Shown here piece by piece: positions 16,501 through 28,731 of a stretch of DNA of 64,000 nt (positions within the stretch are counted from its first letter, which is position 1; every line of letters starts with the position of its first letter). The DNA is taken from NCBI RefSeq assembly GCF_026914265.1, contig NC_069125.1, forward strand, positions 71,130,046 to 71,194,045, in the 5' to 3' direction. The notes beneath the pieces were generated by a model. That model was not told the origin of the DNA. It was given only the letters and a program-made list of their open reading frames with translations, and did not search any database. The translations under genes and the position numbers were made by a program. The DNA is from Mya arenaria (lineage: Eukaryota > Mollusca > Bivalvia > Myida > Myidae).

Positions 16501-19500
16501 CATACCCATTTGGAAAGGCGTTTCCCCAGCCACCGGCGCCGCCAAGGTCGCGTGATACCCAGAGGACTATGAGTAGCCCGAATAACATCAAAACCGTCAC
16601 TTCCGGGAACCTGTCAAACAGTAGCGAAACAAATAACATTGGCTTTTAGAAAATAGGCAGACATATAAAGCAACAAAATACGGAATCATTATTTCAGGTT
16701 TGAAACACAGGAAGGCTTAGTTGTTTAGAATAATGAACCATATTTGCATTCTTAACATAAACATAAACATAAATGAGTTTGGTACCTGACTGGTCCAAGA
16801 GACTTGTATTCTTCTTCGATATAGCTACGAACCCTCGACATGGATTTTGGCCTCATTTTGAAACAACTGTAAAGAAAGACAGATAGCTATTCTTATATCA
16901 CGATGTCGTCAGTGTGCATTATATTTTTTTAGAGCGTCAAGAGATGCTTTATTGTTCAGTAAAACTGCATCAACGGATGTTTAAGCTTCTAATATATAAT
17001 CTGAACGTCCGGCATTTATGGATATCATACCAGAATAACTACATGTACATGGTGTTAATAGTGTAGTCCTATGCCATCATTTGCTTAAGGGGCGGGCATA
17101 CCTGCATCCCCGGAAGTGTAGTGAAAGCCAGAGGAAGAGTGTGAGGAAGACGAGCAGGGACACGGGGAAGCCCAACACCAGCCACGTGTTGAACGTCAGT
17201 CCGGAATCCACGCCCCGCTCTCGGAATATCCTAAATCAAAATGAATCAATCCACCATGCAACTGTGAGCAGTGAAACGTTTAATACAAAACACGTAGATG
17301 TGGAGTAGACCTGCTGACAGAAGACACATATTTTGAATATAATGTTTTATTATGTATCCTTCAATACGATAAGTGCACCCATATTCTAATTCTTTATTTC
17401 ATCAATACTCACTGGTCGGCCTGTCCCTTGAGGATGATGTTGGAGGAGCATCCGGTGAGGGTGGTGGTGCCACCGATGCTGGCTGCGTACGCAATGCTGA
17501 TGGTCATCGCCTTGGCCAGCTGTCGGTGTTCCCTGTCCGCCTTCCCGGTCCGGTTGTTCTCACTGTCGCTGCTATCGTCCTCAGTCTGGCGGTAACTTGT
17601 GTTGTCCGGCCTTTATAAAAATACAATGAACAGTCAAGAAAAAAAGATATTTGTCAAAACTTTAATAAAATAATATCGTTGTGTAAAACGCATTGAATCT
17701 TACTTACTGATGTATCACATTGCTTTTCGTTTATGTATTTTCCGCAGTTTTTGCGTATTTTTCCAATTCGAAATTTACTGGGTTTGCCAACACGTAAATT
17801 TCAGTAAATTTGAAACAAGCGTCGGTATATATTTTAGCTGTAATAATCACGTAAGTTTAGTAAAGACGGCGGGCTATAAATGTATCTTGATAATACAGTT
17901 ACATGATGGTATCGATTCGCGATAAATCATGAGAATACGCGATCGCATGATACGAGCCATAATGTTAATTTTATAATAATATGATTTTGTTAGAACACTG
18001 TTCGGGATTTTCAAAATTTCCGTTTAGCATCTGCAGGTTAACAAAAAATACATCGAATGCCAGAGGAAATACATCATAGGTAAGCAGTTTCGTTCTATGG
18101 TTTATTACTCAAAACTATGAACTTGAAATAAATCATTTCAGGTTTTGATTAACACAAACAAAACCCTGACTTATCATATATCGAATATGTTTTTAATGCC
18201 ATTCAATGATAATACAGGCTTAGTAAAAAGTTCATTATGTTTTCATGATATACCCATTTGGTGCCTCTCCTCTTAAAATATATTAAAATATAAATTACCA
18301 ATCCAAAACTTTGATTGACTTTGTATTTAATTACACCATTTAAATGATTCCAAATTCTGGTAAAAACACAGTATAATAATAAATCACGACGAAAACACAT
18401 TTATTGTGCTTGAGGAATTACCGAGCCTACCTTACCTTTCAGCATGGATGACGAGCTCCGTGTCCACCTGGGCCTCCACCAGGCTGAGATTGTTGGGCGG
18501 CTGCAGGGAGTGCTCCTCCTCTACAACCAGAAATACACACATACACACGCGCACCTAATAATAGTCCGTCATTCCCGTAACAATAACTTGGTTTCAAGGC
18601 AAGCGAGATGACATGCTTCAGCCATTGTAATAAAAAAGTTAAAAACGGTTAATGTCAATGGATTGCATTTTGCACAGGTTTATAGAGAGTGACTGTTGAT
18701 TTGGTGACACGTTCAACGGCAGAAACGTTAAAACGTTCCGTTAATGTGAATCATATTGACTAGGAGTACTAACATTAAATTATGAACTGCCGGATAACTT
18801 TCAAATCAATTTACAAACTGCCTACTGTACGTTTTACATGCCGCAGGCACATTGCTTACACCACATGCACCATAGCCGTTTACTGGATACCTCGTCTCTG
18901 AAACAACAGTTGTGCTTTTTCAAACAAGCAAGACATTGATATATAGATCAACAGAACAAACATATCTCCAATGTGTTATGTGATTTATAATTTTCAGAGA
19001 GAATAAAATATGCCAAAAAAGCGACCAGAGTAAGCATGTTCCTAGACCACACGCCATGACAATACAACAACGTACAAATAAACATTCAACACCGACGTCA
19101 TGCTGGAAACACAATTGTACTGGACTTTAATATAGCTGTCATGCGTGTACAAATCATGCACTATCACCAACATCACTACCAAGCACGAACCACTGGTGTG
19201 TAGCGGGTTGTCGTCACTTTCCTTGGCTAGCTCGTGCAGCAGAGCGTCGGCGATTGGCGTCATCATAGCCGTCGTTGCGATGTTGGACGTCCACATGGAC
19301 AGGAACCAGCTAGGCAGCATCATCCCGACCATCAACCTGTATGGATGGTGCTAGCGGTCAGATACGGTTGTAGAAACACAGTACATAAACACCAGCTTGA
19401 CAGCATCATGGTCAGCCTGCAGTTGCGGGGCTAGCGGTTTTACAGTAGTGTACACACATAATTTAGTGGTATAAACATAGATTACGAACCAGCTTGACAG

Positions 19501-22500
19501 CACCATTGCCAACATCAATCTGCAGTTGCGGTGCCAGCAGTCAGTCATACAGTAGTGTACACACAAAACATTTTTGTAATGGTAAAACATAGAACAGGAA
19601 TTAGCTTGACGGCATAATAATGTTGGTGTCCGCACTTATTTGACCCACCAGCTCCTCCCTTTTTGTAAACCTTTTTGTTAAAAGTCCAGGCGTTAGTTTC
19701 ATTAAATGAGTGTCGGGCGATGGTTATTTTTTTCCGGCTTTCTCGATTGTCATTGGCCCACAAATATGTGCGAACCCCAAAGTACAAACAAAGCCATACA
19801 CCAGATAGGCAGCATCATACCCAACATCCACTTGCATCTGTGTGACGTTATTGAGGTTAAACGTGTGACGTGACGGAATAACTACACACTGTAGTATATT
19901 TCAACCCAAAAAAATCAGCGTGGTGCTACGAAATATTATAACAACATTGACTACAATACATAGACTGAGGTTGTTAGACACATTACTGACATGTAAGCTA
20001 AAATCCAAGGAAAAAAAGTGACTCACGTAAACAGTGTTTTGCAATAAAATTCAGCTATCCGTGCAATAGTGCCCTAGACCTGGGACAAATAACAAATCCT
20101 AATCCCAGCCTAGACAGTCTGGTTGGAAATAGTAGATGATGTAAAATGATAACAGGAGACATCGAGAAAGTCTTGAAACGTTATTTTTATTGTATAATAA
20201 ATCTTGATGCCAATCATATACATAGGTGGTGGCGGCCGTCGAAAGCTCCCCGCCCCTTTTGGCATACTGTGCTATTGAATTGGGGTTATGTGAAACAAAA
20301 ATTGTAAACAAAAATGGAGTTCATGTGTGTATACTTTGAACCTTTCGATATGGTTTACCTTATCCTGTATACCAAAATAAATAATAAATTTAATATCAAA
20401 TAGATAAGTGAGTGCTAAGGGACCTGGGGCGGGCTGGGGATATTATCTGGTAATGTGTAGATGCCAAAACCATCAGGATATCGTTAAAGCACTAGCAGAT
20501 TCAGGCAACCACACCCTCCCAAATTGACAGTGGAATTTTTATGTCAATATTCAATTTAGTCGAGAAATTATGCATACAATTACCCCAAACAAAACCATTT
20601 TATATTAGTATTAGAAAGGTATTGACATGTTTACGCCCGTGTAAATGTCGGTGCTTTTGTTGGTAGAGGAAACGTCCACTGACCTGGTTGGCTGGGTTCC
20701 AATGACGAGGAGCAATTTGAGGGCGATCCGCTTATGAATGTTCCAGTGCTCCACCGCCACCGCCATGATCAACCCACCAACAAACAACATCGATGAGTCC
20801 TGTTCAAACGACATAGTTATTCGTGCTAAAAAGAATCGGCAAAAAGATTACTGTCGATGTCAGGTTAAATTGGTGGATATATATTTACCGGCTTATAATA
20901 CCGAAGTTACTGAAGGAGGCCTTTTTCGGTGCCTCTCATACCACCACTACCTAGATAGCATGCAGATGTTGGGCGAACGTCGAATATTGGTAGGCCTGTT
21001 GGCTTATGTTGCCGTTGGCTAGAATGCATCGGGCCTGTATTAGAGAAATGACGCAAACTATTTAACATCGCAGTTGGTTTGTCGATGTCGGGCTAACGTT
21101 AGGCCAACATTGCAGTCAACATAACTTCACTAGTTATTTAACATTATAAAAATGATCATAAAACTATCATGTTTTTTCCGTATAAATCATAATTTCTTGA
21201 AAAAAGTGTCCTTAAGTGTTCGATTTATTATCATGGGTTTAAATATGTTTTAAAGTTAATTTATTCAAATTGATATTTGTACTACGGTGGCACAGTGGTA
21301 ACATATATACTAGTATGTGATTTGTTTAATCTCGGGACACGCCTTACTAATTCCTCCCCGCGACATGGTATGTTGTGACAATGAAAACGTTAGACCGAGG
21401 CAACGACTTACTAACTCGTTACCATGACTGAGTAAGTCGTGACCTCGACTTTGAGATCACCAAGCATGGGAACGAGTTGGATAGTAGTGGCCATGACATA
21501 ACTTAGTCGTTGCCGCGAAATAACCAAGTCTCGGGAACTGATAAGTAAGTCGTGGCCACGAGAATTAAAATAATATATACGTTGGACCATTATTTAATAA
21601 CCCAAGTATATGTGTCTTAAATATATATATCTTAAAAATAGTTTAAAACAAAGTTTGGAAATCTTGCGCTAAATTCTTTTCCTCAGAGTTTTATAGTTTA
21701 ATTTACAAAAAAACTCCTTTTTGTCCGGAAACACAAAGATATACATCCTGTAATGATACAGAAGCTTTAAATGGAACAAAACAACATAACTATAGCGCAA
21801 AACTCCGACGAATCGTCAACGTGTGGTCAATTTATGTTGGACCAACACTGGTAATGTCATAACGCCGACAATAATGCAGACGTCGGCCCGAGGCCTGGAA
21901 CCAACTGTGACTCGATTTGCATCATGATATTGGGCTAACGTTGAACAAATACATTGGGGCAACATCATTTCGTAACCGTAGATTTCTTCCCACTGAATAT
22001 GAAATAGACTATTCGGTCAAGAACAAGCTCAAATAAATTGGTAAGAAGTATAAACTTAAAAACGTTACCGGCATGCCGGAATTTATGTATGACTCAGAAA
22101 ATCAACTTACGTTAATATATGCAGATGAGACCTTTTTGCCTGTCATGACACCTGTGAGTGGAAATATCAAAACCGGAAGAAGGGCGGTGACGGCGATCGG
22201 AAACGCCTCCGTGGCCCAGTACACCGCCATTAGCAACAAACAGAAACCCGCCGCCGATTGCTGCAAGATGGAGACAAAACCGGTGAAGTGTTAGTAGAGA
22301 ATCAGATATATCACAACGTCGCCTAGGGCGACCAGCACACACATACACACAGATCGAACACCCGCCGTTGGGTCAAGCAGTGCATGGTTTTTATTCGAAA
22401 TTGCTCCTGTCAAGTAGTTCCTAGATGAGGTGGCTGATTGACGTGTACGTACCTTTGTCCCTTGGCGTGTACGTACGTTTGTCCATTGACGTGTACGTAC

Positions 22501-23797
22501 TTTCATCCCTTGGCGTGTTCGTACCTTTGTCTCTTGGTGTGAGCGTACCTTTGTCCCTTGACGTGAATGTACCTTTGCCCATTGGCGAGTACGTTCCTTC
22601 GTCCCTTGGCGTGTACGTACCTTTGTCCCTTGGCGTGAATGTACCTTTGCCCATTGGCGAGTATGTTCCTTCGTCCCTTGGCGTGTACGTACCTTCGTCC
22701 CATATCGTTTACGTACCTACGTCCCATATCGTTTACGTACCTTCGTCCCTTGGCGTGTACGTACCTTTGTCACTTGGCGTGAATGTACCTTTGCCCATTG
22801 GCGAGTACGTTCCTTCGTCACTTGGCGTGTACGTACCATTGTCACTTGGCGTGAATGTACCTTTGTCCATTGGCGAGTACGTTCCTTCGTCACTTGGCGT
22901 GTACGTACCTTTGTCCCTTGGCGTGAATGTACCTTTGCCCATTGGCGAGTACGTTCCTTCGTCCCTTGGCGTGTACGTACCTTTGTCCCTTGGCGTGAAT
23001 GTACCTTTGCCCATTGGCGAGTACGTTCCTTCGTCCCTTGGCGTGTACGTACCTTTGTCACTTGGCGTGAATGTACCTTTGCCCATTGGCGAGTACGTTC
23101 CTTCGTCCCTTGGCGTGTACGTACCTTTGTCCCTTGGCGTGAATGTACCTTTGCCCATTGGCGAGTACGTTCCTTCGTCCCTTGGCGTGTACGTACCTTT
23201 GTCACTTGGCGTGAATGTACCTTTGCCCATTGGCGAGTACGTTCCTTCGTCCCTTGGCGTGTACGTACCTTTGTCACTTGGCGTGAATGTACCTTTGCCC
23301 ATTGGCGAGTACTTACCTTTTACACTTAGCTTGTACGTACCTTTGTCCCTTGGCGTGTACGTTCCTTCGTCCCTTGGCGTGTACGTACCCTCGTCTCTTG
23401 GCGTGAACGTACCATTGTCAATTGGCGTGTACGTTCCCTTGTCCCTTTACGTGTACGTACCTTTGTCCCTTGGCGTGTACGTACCTTTTACCCTTGGCGT
23501 GTACGTACCATCGTCCCAAAGCGTGTACGTACCTTCGTCCCATATCGTGTACGTACCTTCGTCCCTTGGCGTGTACGTACCTTTGTCCATTGGCGTCTTT
23601 GCGTGTACGTACCTTTGACCATTAGCGTTTAGATACTTGTAGACATTTTTTGCCTTGGCTTATGTGTGAAGTTGTCCTTATAAAATGCGTGTACGAACCT
23701 GTGTTCCTTGGATAAGTAGCGGAAGCAGCAGCAGCGGTGTCAGTACAATCACCAACACGCTACGTAACGTCCACAGCGTCCTTACTACGTGCTTCAT
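10517..23797 (-). CDS. SLC13 family Na+/di- and tricarboxylate cotransporter, complete, 14 exons
   Basis: Exons in gene order: 23797-23699, 22260-22111, 20799-20684, 19336-19191, 18520-18436, 17610-17413, 17230-17102, 16866-16786, 16610-16506, 16293-16208, 12819-12704, 11761-11600, 11416-11279, 10681-10517. They sum to 1776 nt, giving 591 residues, within the usual SLC13A2/3/5 length. Landmarks are N-terminal VTP-like [33 protein letters not shown], the first Na+-binding motif [10 protein letters not shown] (Asn at about 140), [33 protein letters not shown], the second motif [12 protein letters not shown] (Asn at about 477) and [13 protein letters not shown]. Both Na+ motifs deviate slightly from SNT (SNI and TNT). 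The C-terminus ends in two N-glycosylation sequons (about 579 and 587), as expected for an extracellular tail. The exon 4 donor is ambiguous between two in-phase sites 3 nt apart. The role is Na+-coupled uptake of citrate, succinate or similar at the plasma membrane. Substrate and exact paralogue are not resolvable. Introns 1 and 10 contain long minisatellites. Confidence 0.93.
11875..12179 (-). mobile_element. Palindromic MITE-like element with ~190-bp tail
   Basis: A near-perfect palindrome spans about 12064-12179, with arms starting TAGGTGACCCGATATGGGAT and mirrored as ATCCCATATTGGGTCACCTA around a short GAGCTTTGCTC centre. It is joined to a 190-bp tail containing ATAGACGCCATTATGG (reverse strand) and ending near 11875 with a CCTCCAACATG-like motif. 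The same tail and palindrome recur at 36206-36735. No coding capacity. It lies in an SLC13 intron. Confidence 0.75.
12187..12250 (-). pseudogene. Decayed duplicate of the 3' half of SLC13 exon 11
   Basis: On the minus strand it reads [18 protein letters not shown], against [19 protein letters not shown] in the real exon at 12819-12704. The expected donor GT after AAG is AT here, so the copy probably cannot be used as an exon end. It lies about 460 bp downstream of the true exon in the same intron, with a GC-rich MITE between them. Confidence 0.85.
12376..12655. mobile_element. GC-rich MITE with terminal inverted repeats
   Basis: The left end reads AATTGTAACCACGTCCCC followed by AGGTCC. The right end is GGACCTGGGG, a G run, then GCGTGGTTACAATT, the inverse. 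The inner sequence is far more GC-rich than its neighbours and non-coding. No clear target duplication was found. Confidence 0.75.
12927..16203 (+). repeat. 29-bp minisatellite, about 110 copies, filling SLC13 intron 10
   Basis: The unit is approximately GAAGGAATGAGCCTATGG plus ATTGTATAAGT, 29 bp. A homogeneous block covers about 13375-14620. A second variant block from about 15050 to 15640 (GAAGGAATTAACCGATTA core) has alternating CGAG/CGGG versions, suggesting higher-order structure. A non-repeat island sits near 13260-13370. On the minus strand the array starts only a few bases after the exon 10 donor at 16207 and ends about 110 bp before exon 11. Confidence 0.95.
19387..19845 (-). repeat. 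Degenerate tandem copies of the SLC13 exon 4 acceptor side
   Basis: At least four diverged copies of the acceptor and first ~40 bp of exon 4 (real exon start 19336) lie upstream in the intron near 19391, 19490, 19602 and 19802. One copy reads [12 protein letters not shown] and another MLGMMLP on the minus strand, against [12 protein letters not shown] in the exon. Two copies keep CTGCAG at the acceptor position. They are too short and diverged to be full alternative exons. Confidence 0.75.
20930..21970. repeat. Repeat-derived intron segment, GGGCTAACGTT and TAAGTCGT motifs
   Basis: Two ends of this SLC13 intron 2 stretch share motifs such as GGGCTAACGTT and CCAACATTG or CCAACACTGG (about 20960-21120 and 21830-21960). 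Between them, about 21340-21560, is a short-period degenerate repeat of AACTCGTTACCATGACT and TAAGTCGTGGCCACGA type. This suggests a short element interrupted by or built around a simple repeat. Boundaries are uncertain and no gene is visible. Confidence 0.45.
22430..23640 (-). repeat. 24-bp minisatellite, about 50 copies, in SLC13 intron 1
   Basis: On the plus strand the basic unit is GTACGTACCTTTGTCCCTTG plus GCGT, 24 bp. Most of the array is ordered as a 72-bp higher-order unit of three variants (GTACGTACC, GAATGTACC and GTACGTTCC types). Because 24 is divisible by three, long open frames run through on both strands, including 397 codons on the plus strand; these are artefacts. The unit matches the exon 1 donor junction at 23687-23711 (see findings). 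Confidence 0.95.
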
Positions 23798-24801
23798 TGC
23801 GTCACGTCAGCTTTCCGCAACAAAGTGTAGGCAATGATAGTCTGTTAAGACAATAACACGTTTAGTTCAATGAATGAGAATAATTGCATTTCGTACAGTA
23901 TTTAGTGTGTGAAAGACTTCGAAAACGGAAATAGTTCTGAACTCCTGGTCATCTACGATGGTGCCAGTCACACGTTATGTGGATTCAGTCATTTATAACT
24001 TGATATCATTCTGCACACTTCTATCCCGCATACGTTTTCTTAAGCTACAAAGCTATGTCCAACGTTATATTTTTTATATCTTTGATCCTACCAGGACTAC
24101 GTTTAAAAGATAAACATGTCCTTTTCCACCAAATCCATAGTTTTACGAATTATTTTATTTTATTGTTGTTAAAGTTATTTTAAGAATCAGAAAACCGCAA
24201 CTGATTAGTAAATCCATTCACAAAACTTCAGCAATATCACTTATGAAACTTCACATATACCTTGGAACGTTCTGACACTTTAGTACGGCAGGTATGAAAG
24301 ATAGTAGCGATAAAAATGTCGTATTTCAAAGATTTAACTATGTTAATTGGTCGTAAATCACAAGTTATAAGTAGATTTTATCCTGGAAGTATATCCAGGT
24401 TCGTGTACAGCTGTATCTGGGAAATATTCCTGAGAGGAATGCCATTGTTTATAAACCGAAAGCAAATCTTCACACAAATATCTGAACAGCTTGAAATGAT
24501 CAAATAGTGCTAAACATGAAAAATCTCACGTTATTAATTAAATGTCAACTTAACAGGGAGCGTCACCTCGCTTTAATAGAGCACCCCTTACTTAACTATA
24601 CAAGCTATATCCAACAGTTGGGTGAGGGCAACACGTTGTCATTTCTTGCCAAGATGTATATAAGAAATTTAATAATTAAAATACTCACCTTTTAATATGA
24701 AATCCAGAATAAATTTGTATAAATTTAAACCAAAACTGTTTGCTGATGAATACCGCTATGAAAGTGTGCTGCACCCCCCTGCATACATGGTGTAATGGAA
24801 A

Positions 24802-24927
24802 GGTTATGACCATGCATGTGAACACACTAATTAATCTTTTCTTTGCTATTAAATAATGGCTTAAGGCCATTAGTATGCATTTTACCAGAATGAATGGACA
24901 TGGAGTGTCACATGCATACTAATAACC
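24802..24927. repeat. Imperfect fold-back sequence
   Basis: The left arm GGTTATGACCATGCATGTGA pairs with the right arm TCACATGCATACTAATAACC with a few mismatches across a loop of about 80 bp. It may be a decayed fold-back MITE. Confidence 0.5.
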
Positions 24928-26231
24928 ACTTAACCAACTAAGTGTTTGAAGCTATGTTTTTGTTTAATGACCCAGGCTATTTAAATATACCGGTTCACCT
25001 GATTCAGATCAATACCTCCTGCATGCTAATGAACCAAACATTATGTAATGGCATATTTGGAAAATACTGCCATCCCATAAACAAAATATAATTTCGAACA
25101 CTATAGTAGTGTAGAGAAGTTCATAATTATACATGTAATTAAGCTATAATTAAGTAGTTTCAATGTAGGTGTAAGGATGACCATAAATTCTGCAAAGTAT
25201 CTAAAGCAGAACTTACAACAGAATCATATCAAATCCATGGTGTCTATATGCAATACATTTGACCGCTCAATGAGATGCTTAGCTATGTCAACTGGGTCTG
25301 GGGCAAGATACATCTTTTTAAAACTTTGCCTCAGCAGGACAGAATAACACACTGGATGTGAAAAACAAAAGTCTACATTTTTTTGCAGGACCTTTGACCA
25401 TAAAATGGAACTTCTAATTTTTGTCTTGCACATGACACTGTCACCAGTTTAAATGATGAACATACTTTTTTGCCATTTTTTTTCACATTCATACTGTTGT
25501 TGTTTTTAAGTCACGAATACAAATAATGGGAATGCATGCTTTGGATGGGCCTTGACACCTGAAGGACTTCAAACACATTTCCACATTGTGTTATTATTGT
25601 ACCATAAGTAATTTCATTCTTCCACACCTGCCGGAGCAGTCCACTCACATGAAATAATGCAAACTAAATAGGACAACAGGCAATGCCATACTTTACAAAT
25701 AACATGACTTCCTATATATTAAATGATAATCACCAGACACTAGTTTTTACTATACGGCCAGTCGAGAGTTTGGTAGCAGGTCAATAGTTACGAGTGTTCT
25801 TTCCTTATAAATACTTGCTTTTTATGTATTGCATATTCTTTTATTTTGCTTTATTTAATAACACTAATGGCGGAGACAAATTAAAGTAATTATATTGAAT
25901 TACTCTTGACAGTTTGCTTCTAAGTATGACTGGAAATAACATAACCTTTCATGTGGTGCCTTCGATGGGGTATCAAACGACTATGCTTCTATTTTAGGTG
26001 GTTTGTTCTTTATATGTGGTGTCTGTTGACTGTTGCTAAGGAACAAGGAGAGCCACTGAAATGTTGTACAGTACTAGTTGCCTGCACCAATTACATTTTA
26101 AACTTCACCATGGCATTTGTATGATTGCATGTTATAGTAAATAAAGTTTACGAATTGATATCTAATGTCACGTAATAAAACACTTATTGATGGGCTTGTC
26201 AGTTAGTTCTCAAAACCATTTGCCCTCTGTT

Positions 26232-26330
26232 GGGGAAGGACCAAGTGAACTAATATATTGCCCTGGGCTGATCACTGAACTATTTACCTAGGTAAAAAAG
26301 CCAGGGAAATAGTCCACTTGGTCCTTCCCC
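26232..26330. repeat. Fold-back element with ~30-bp arms
   Basis: The left arm starts GGGGAAGGACCAAGTGAACT and the right arm ends AGTCCACTTGGTCCTTCCCC, with inner CCCTGG and CCAGGG also pairing. The loop is about 35 bp. A small MITE or hairpin. Confidence 0.75.
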
Positions 26331-26809
26331 GACCCAAAGCCAAGCAGTATTGGGTATTGACAGACAAGCTATTCAAAAAGTGTAGAAACTAAAGTGATTC
26401 CAATATCATAATAAGCCAAGCTATGCAGGAGTAATAAGAATAATGAAATCATCATTTGGGGTAAACTAATATCAAGTCCATGTACAAATTACTGTTGTCA
26501 AACACATTCAAAGTTTTAGGTCTAAGAATGTACGGTACTGAACTTTCAAAAGCTATGTATTATTACTTTTCCATGGGTGAAAGTTCAAAATGTATGCCTC
26601 TGGGAGTTACTGAAGCTTCAAAGAACACATTTCAAAGCCTTTCCTGACAGAAAGTTTGAGGAATTCAAAAAAATAATATTAAAAGTGCCTTCACCCCAAA
26701 AAATATTCAGAAGCAACCAATGATGGGGGCTGGGTGTGAATGAAGGTATCATATTCCCAGTTTTGAAAATGTGAAGACTTTGAAACAGTAAAAGGTCTGT
26801 ACTGATATT

Positions 26810-26815
26810 TTTATT
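26810..26815 (-). terminator. Candidate polyadenylation signal, PANTS-like gene
   Basis: TTTATT on the plus strand is AATAAA on the gene strand, 150 bp past the stop codon. Position is plausible; cleavage is not shown. Confidence 0.35.
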
Positions 26816-26964
26816 CTTTCTGCAAGTAATAATACTGAATCATATTAATCCCAGATTCTTTAAACTTGATTGTAATATCTTTTACGGAACACATATAAAA
26901 CCCATAACATAGAACATTTAATTGTTATACAAATGAACATAGTTCTTATCTAATACAGCAATTA

Positions 26965-28679
26965 TCAAGAGATCACACAACCACTATTTTTCCCTTGTTC
27001 TGTCATTGCTTTGGTAATTAATTCTTCTTTTGAATTGTCCCCACTTCCTGATTGTTTGTTACTTTCATTTTGTTTCCCACTACCAGACACCACAGCTTTC
27101 AGGTACTCTACATCATCTACACTGTCACTCTTTTCCCTCTTCATCCTCTCTTTGTTCTGTTTCAATTCTTGTTTTTTAAGCTTTTTCTCTTCTTCTGGGG
27201 TTTTATATTCTATAGGGAGATTCCAGTCTTCCGGAGGCTCCGTGCGGTACTCCCATACATCATTTTCCCGTGCATTTTGACGCCGGAACAGAGAACGGCT
27301 GTACTCTTGAAATGCCAACTGGTGCTGCAAAAGAAACAACCGTATGAAAAAGTAATATAATAATTAAAACCATAAGCAACAATTTCATAAAGTTTGAAAA
27401 TTGATATCGTTGATAAGTTTAAAGTTATGAAGGAAAGACAAAAACATGTGGACAGGCAGTGTGATAACTTTAGTCCACCAGCAATTGTTTGAATGGGCCT
27501 AAATATGTTTAACAGCAAAAATTTATGCCAACAACACAAAGGCCAAATTCCTCAACCTTTTTAGTCTACTAAAAACAGTAAAAGACAGTATATAAAGAAC
27601 TTTGAAATGATACCTCCAGATTTTTGTCGCTGGTTCGTTGGTAGTCCATGCACATGTCATACATCTGTTCATCATGGCTACAGTCTAGTGTTTCGCCATA
27701 CAGGTATTTCTGGTTTATTTTTGACTTCCAATCTATAGAATGTAAAAACAAGGGTTCATGTAGGCCTTAAAAAAATACCACTCACAACTACCGTAGTTTT
27801 CATGTTCACTCTAAAGGAAAGCTGACCTAGCCGTCACATTCTGTAAGTCTTAACATTCTACCCAAGCATAAGAAAATAATGCCAATTATACTGTCCTTGG
27901 GTAATAAAATAAAGCCATGTGTGCTTAGCAACATTAAAATAATAAAGCCAAATATTCTTAAGAAGAGTTTAAAAATAAAGCCAAAGAATTTAACCAAGCC
28001 TAAGAAAATAAAGCCAAATATTCTTGAAAAAGCCAAGTAAAAGAAAAGAAAGCTTCTGAAGTAATCTAAAAGTATATTTTAATGACTTGACACAGTGACT
28101 TCAGAATACCTCAGTAGTAATAAACTACAATAATAGACTGGACAATAACAAGTTATTTACATGTTCTACATTTCAGAAAGATTGGCTTTTCTTCTGTTTC
28201 ACTCTAGTGACATGTTCTTTTTTATATTCATAATATACCTAGTGTTTACAATGTCAAACTTTCAAATACATATTGATGAAGGTTGAAACCTCACAAGTAA
28301 CACAAGTTTCTTGAAATAATTACAGCAAGAAGTTACATAATTATTTAAGTTATACCCAGCAAACCAAAGGCTTCCCAGCAGCTTTTCAAAATATTAAAGC
28401 AAGGGCTTATTTCACAGCCTTTCTTTACTAATGTTAGGACTGAATTAGGAATTTATGACACTATTCTAAAATAACTGATCATTGAAACACTAATTTGTAT
28501 GTTACTTATTGCATTGCGAGAGCTCTGCGTAAACTGGTTTAACCCCATTCTAATATGAAAATTAATGAATAAATGAAAACAAAAACACTTGCTTATTTAA
28601 ATATTATATTACACATTGTACATAAAATCATTAAAAACTAATTATACATAATTGTAAAACAACAAATTCATTAATGAAA

Positions 28680-28731
<52 letters not shown>

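Larger units (their letters stand above)
23798..26964. other. Intergenic region upstream of SLC13
   Basis: It separates the SLC13 start codon (23797) from the 3' end of the PANTS-like gene (26965), both on the minus strand. It should hold the SLC13 promoter and 5' UTR and the PANTS-like 3' UTR. I see no exon-like sequence. Two small fold-back sequences (24802-24927 and 26232-26330) are listed separately. Confidence 0.6.

Noticed and set aside
21285-21345. Possible tRNA-derived SINE head (GGTGGCACAGTGG)
   Set aside because: An A-box-like stretch is present, but no convincing B box or tail follows.
22425-23618. 397-codon plus-strand open frame with VYVPLSLG repeats, and 186-189-codon minus-strand frames
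   Set aside because: All lie in the 24-bp intronic minisatellite; a period divisible by three keeps every stop-free frame open. No start context, splice or domain evidence.
27011-27360. Plus-strand open frames overlapping the last exon of the PANTS-like gene
   Set aside because: Antisense shadows of a lysine- and glutamate-rich coding exon whose minus-strand reading has family motifs and correct splicing.
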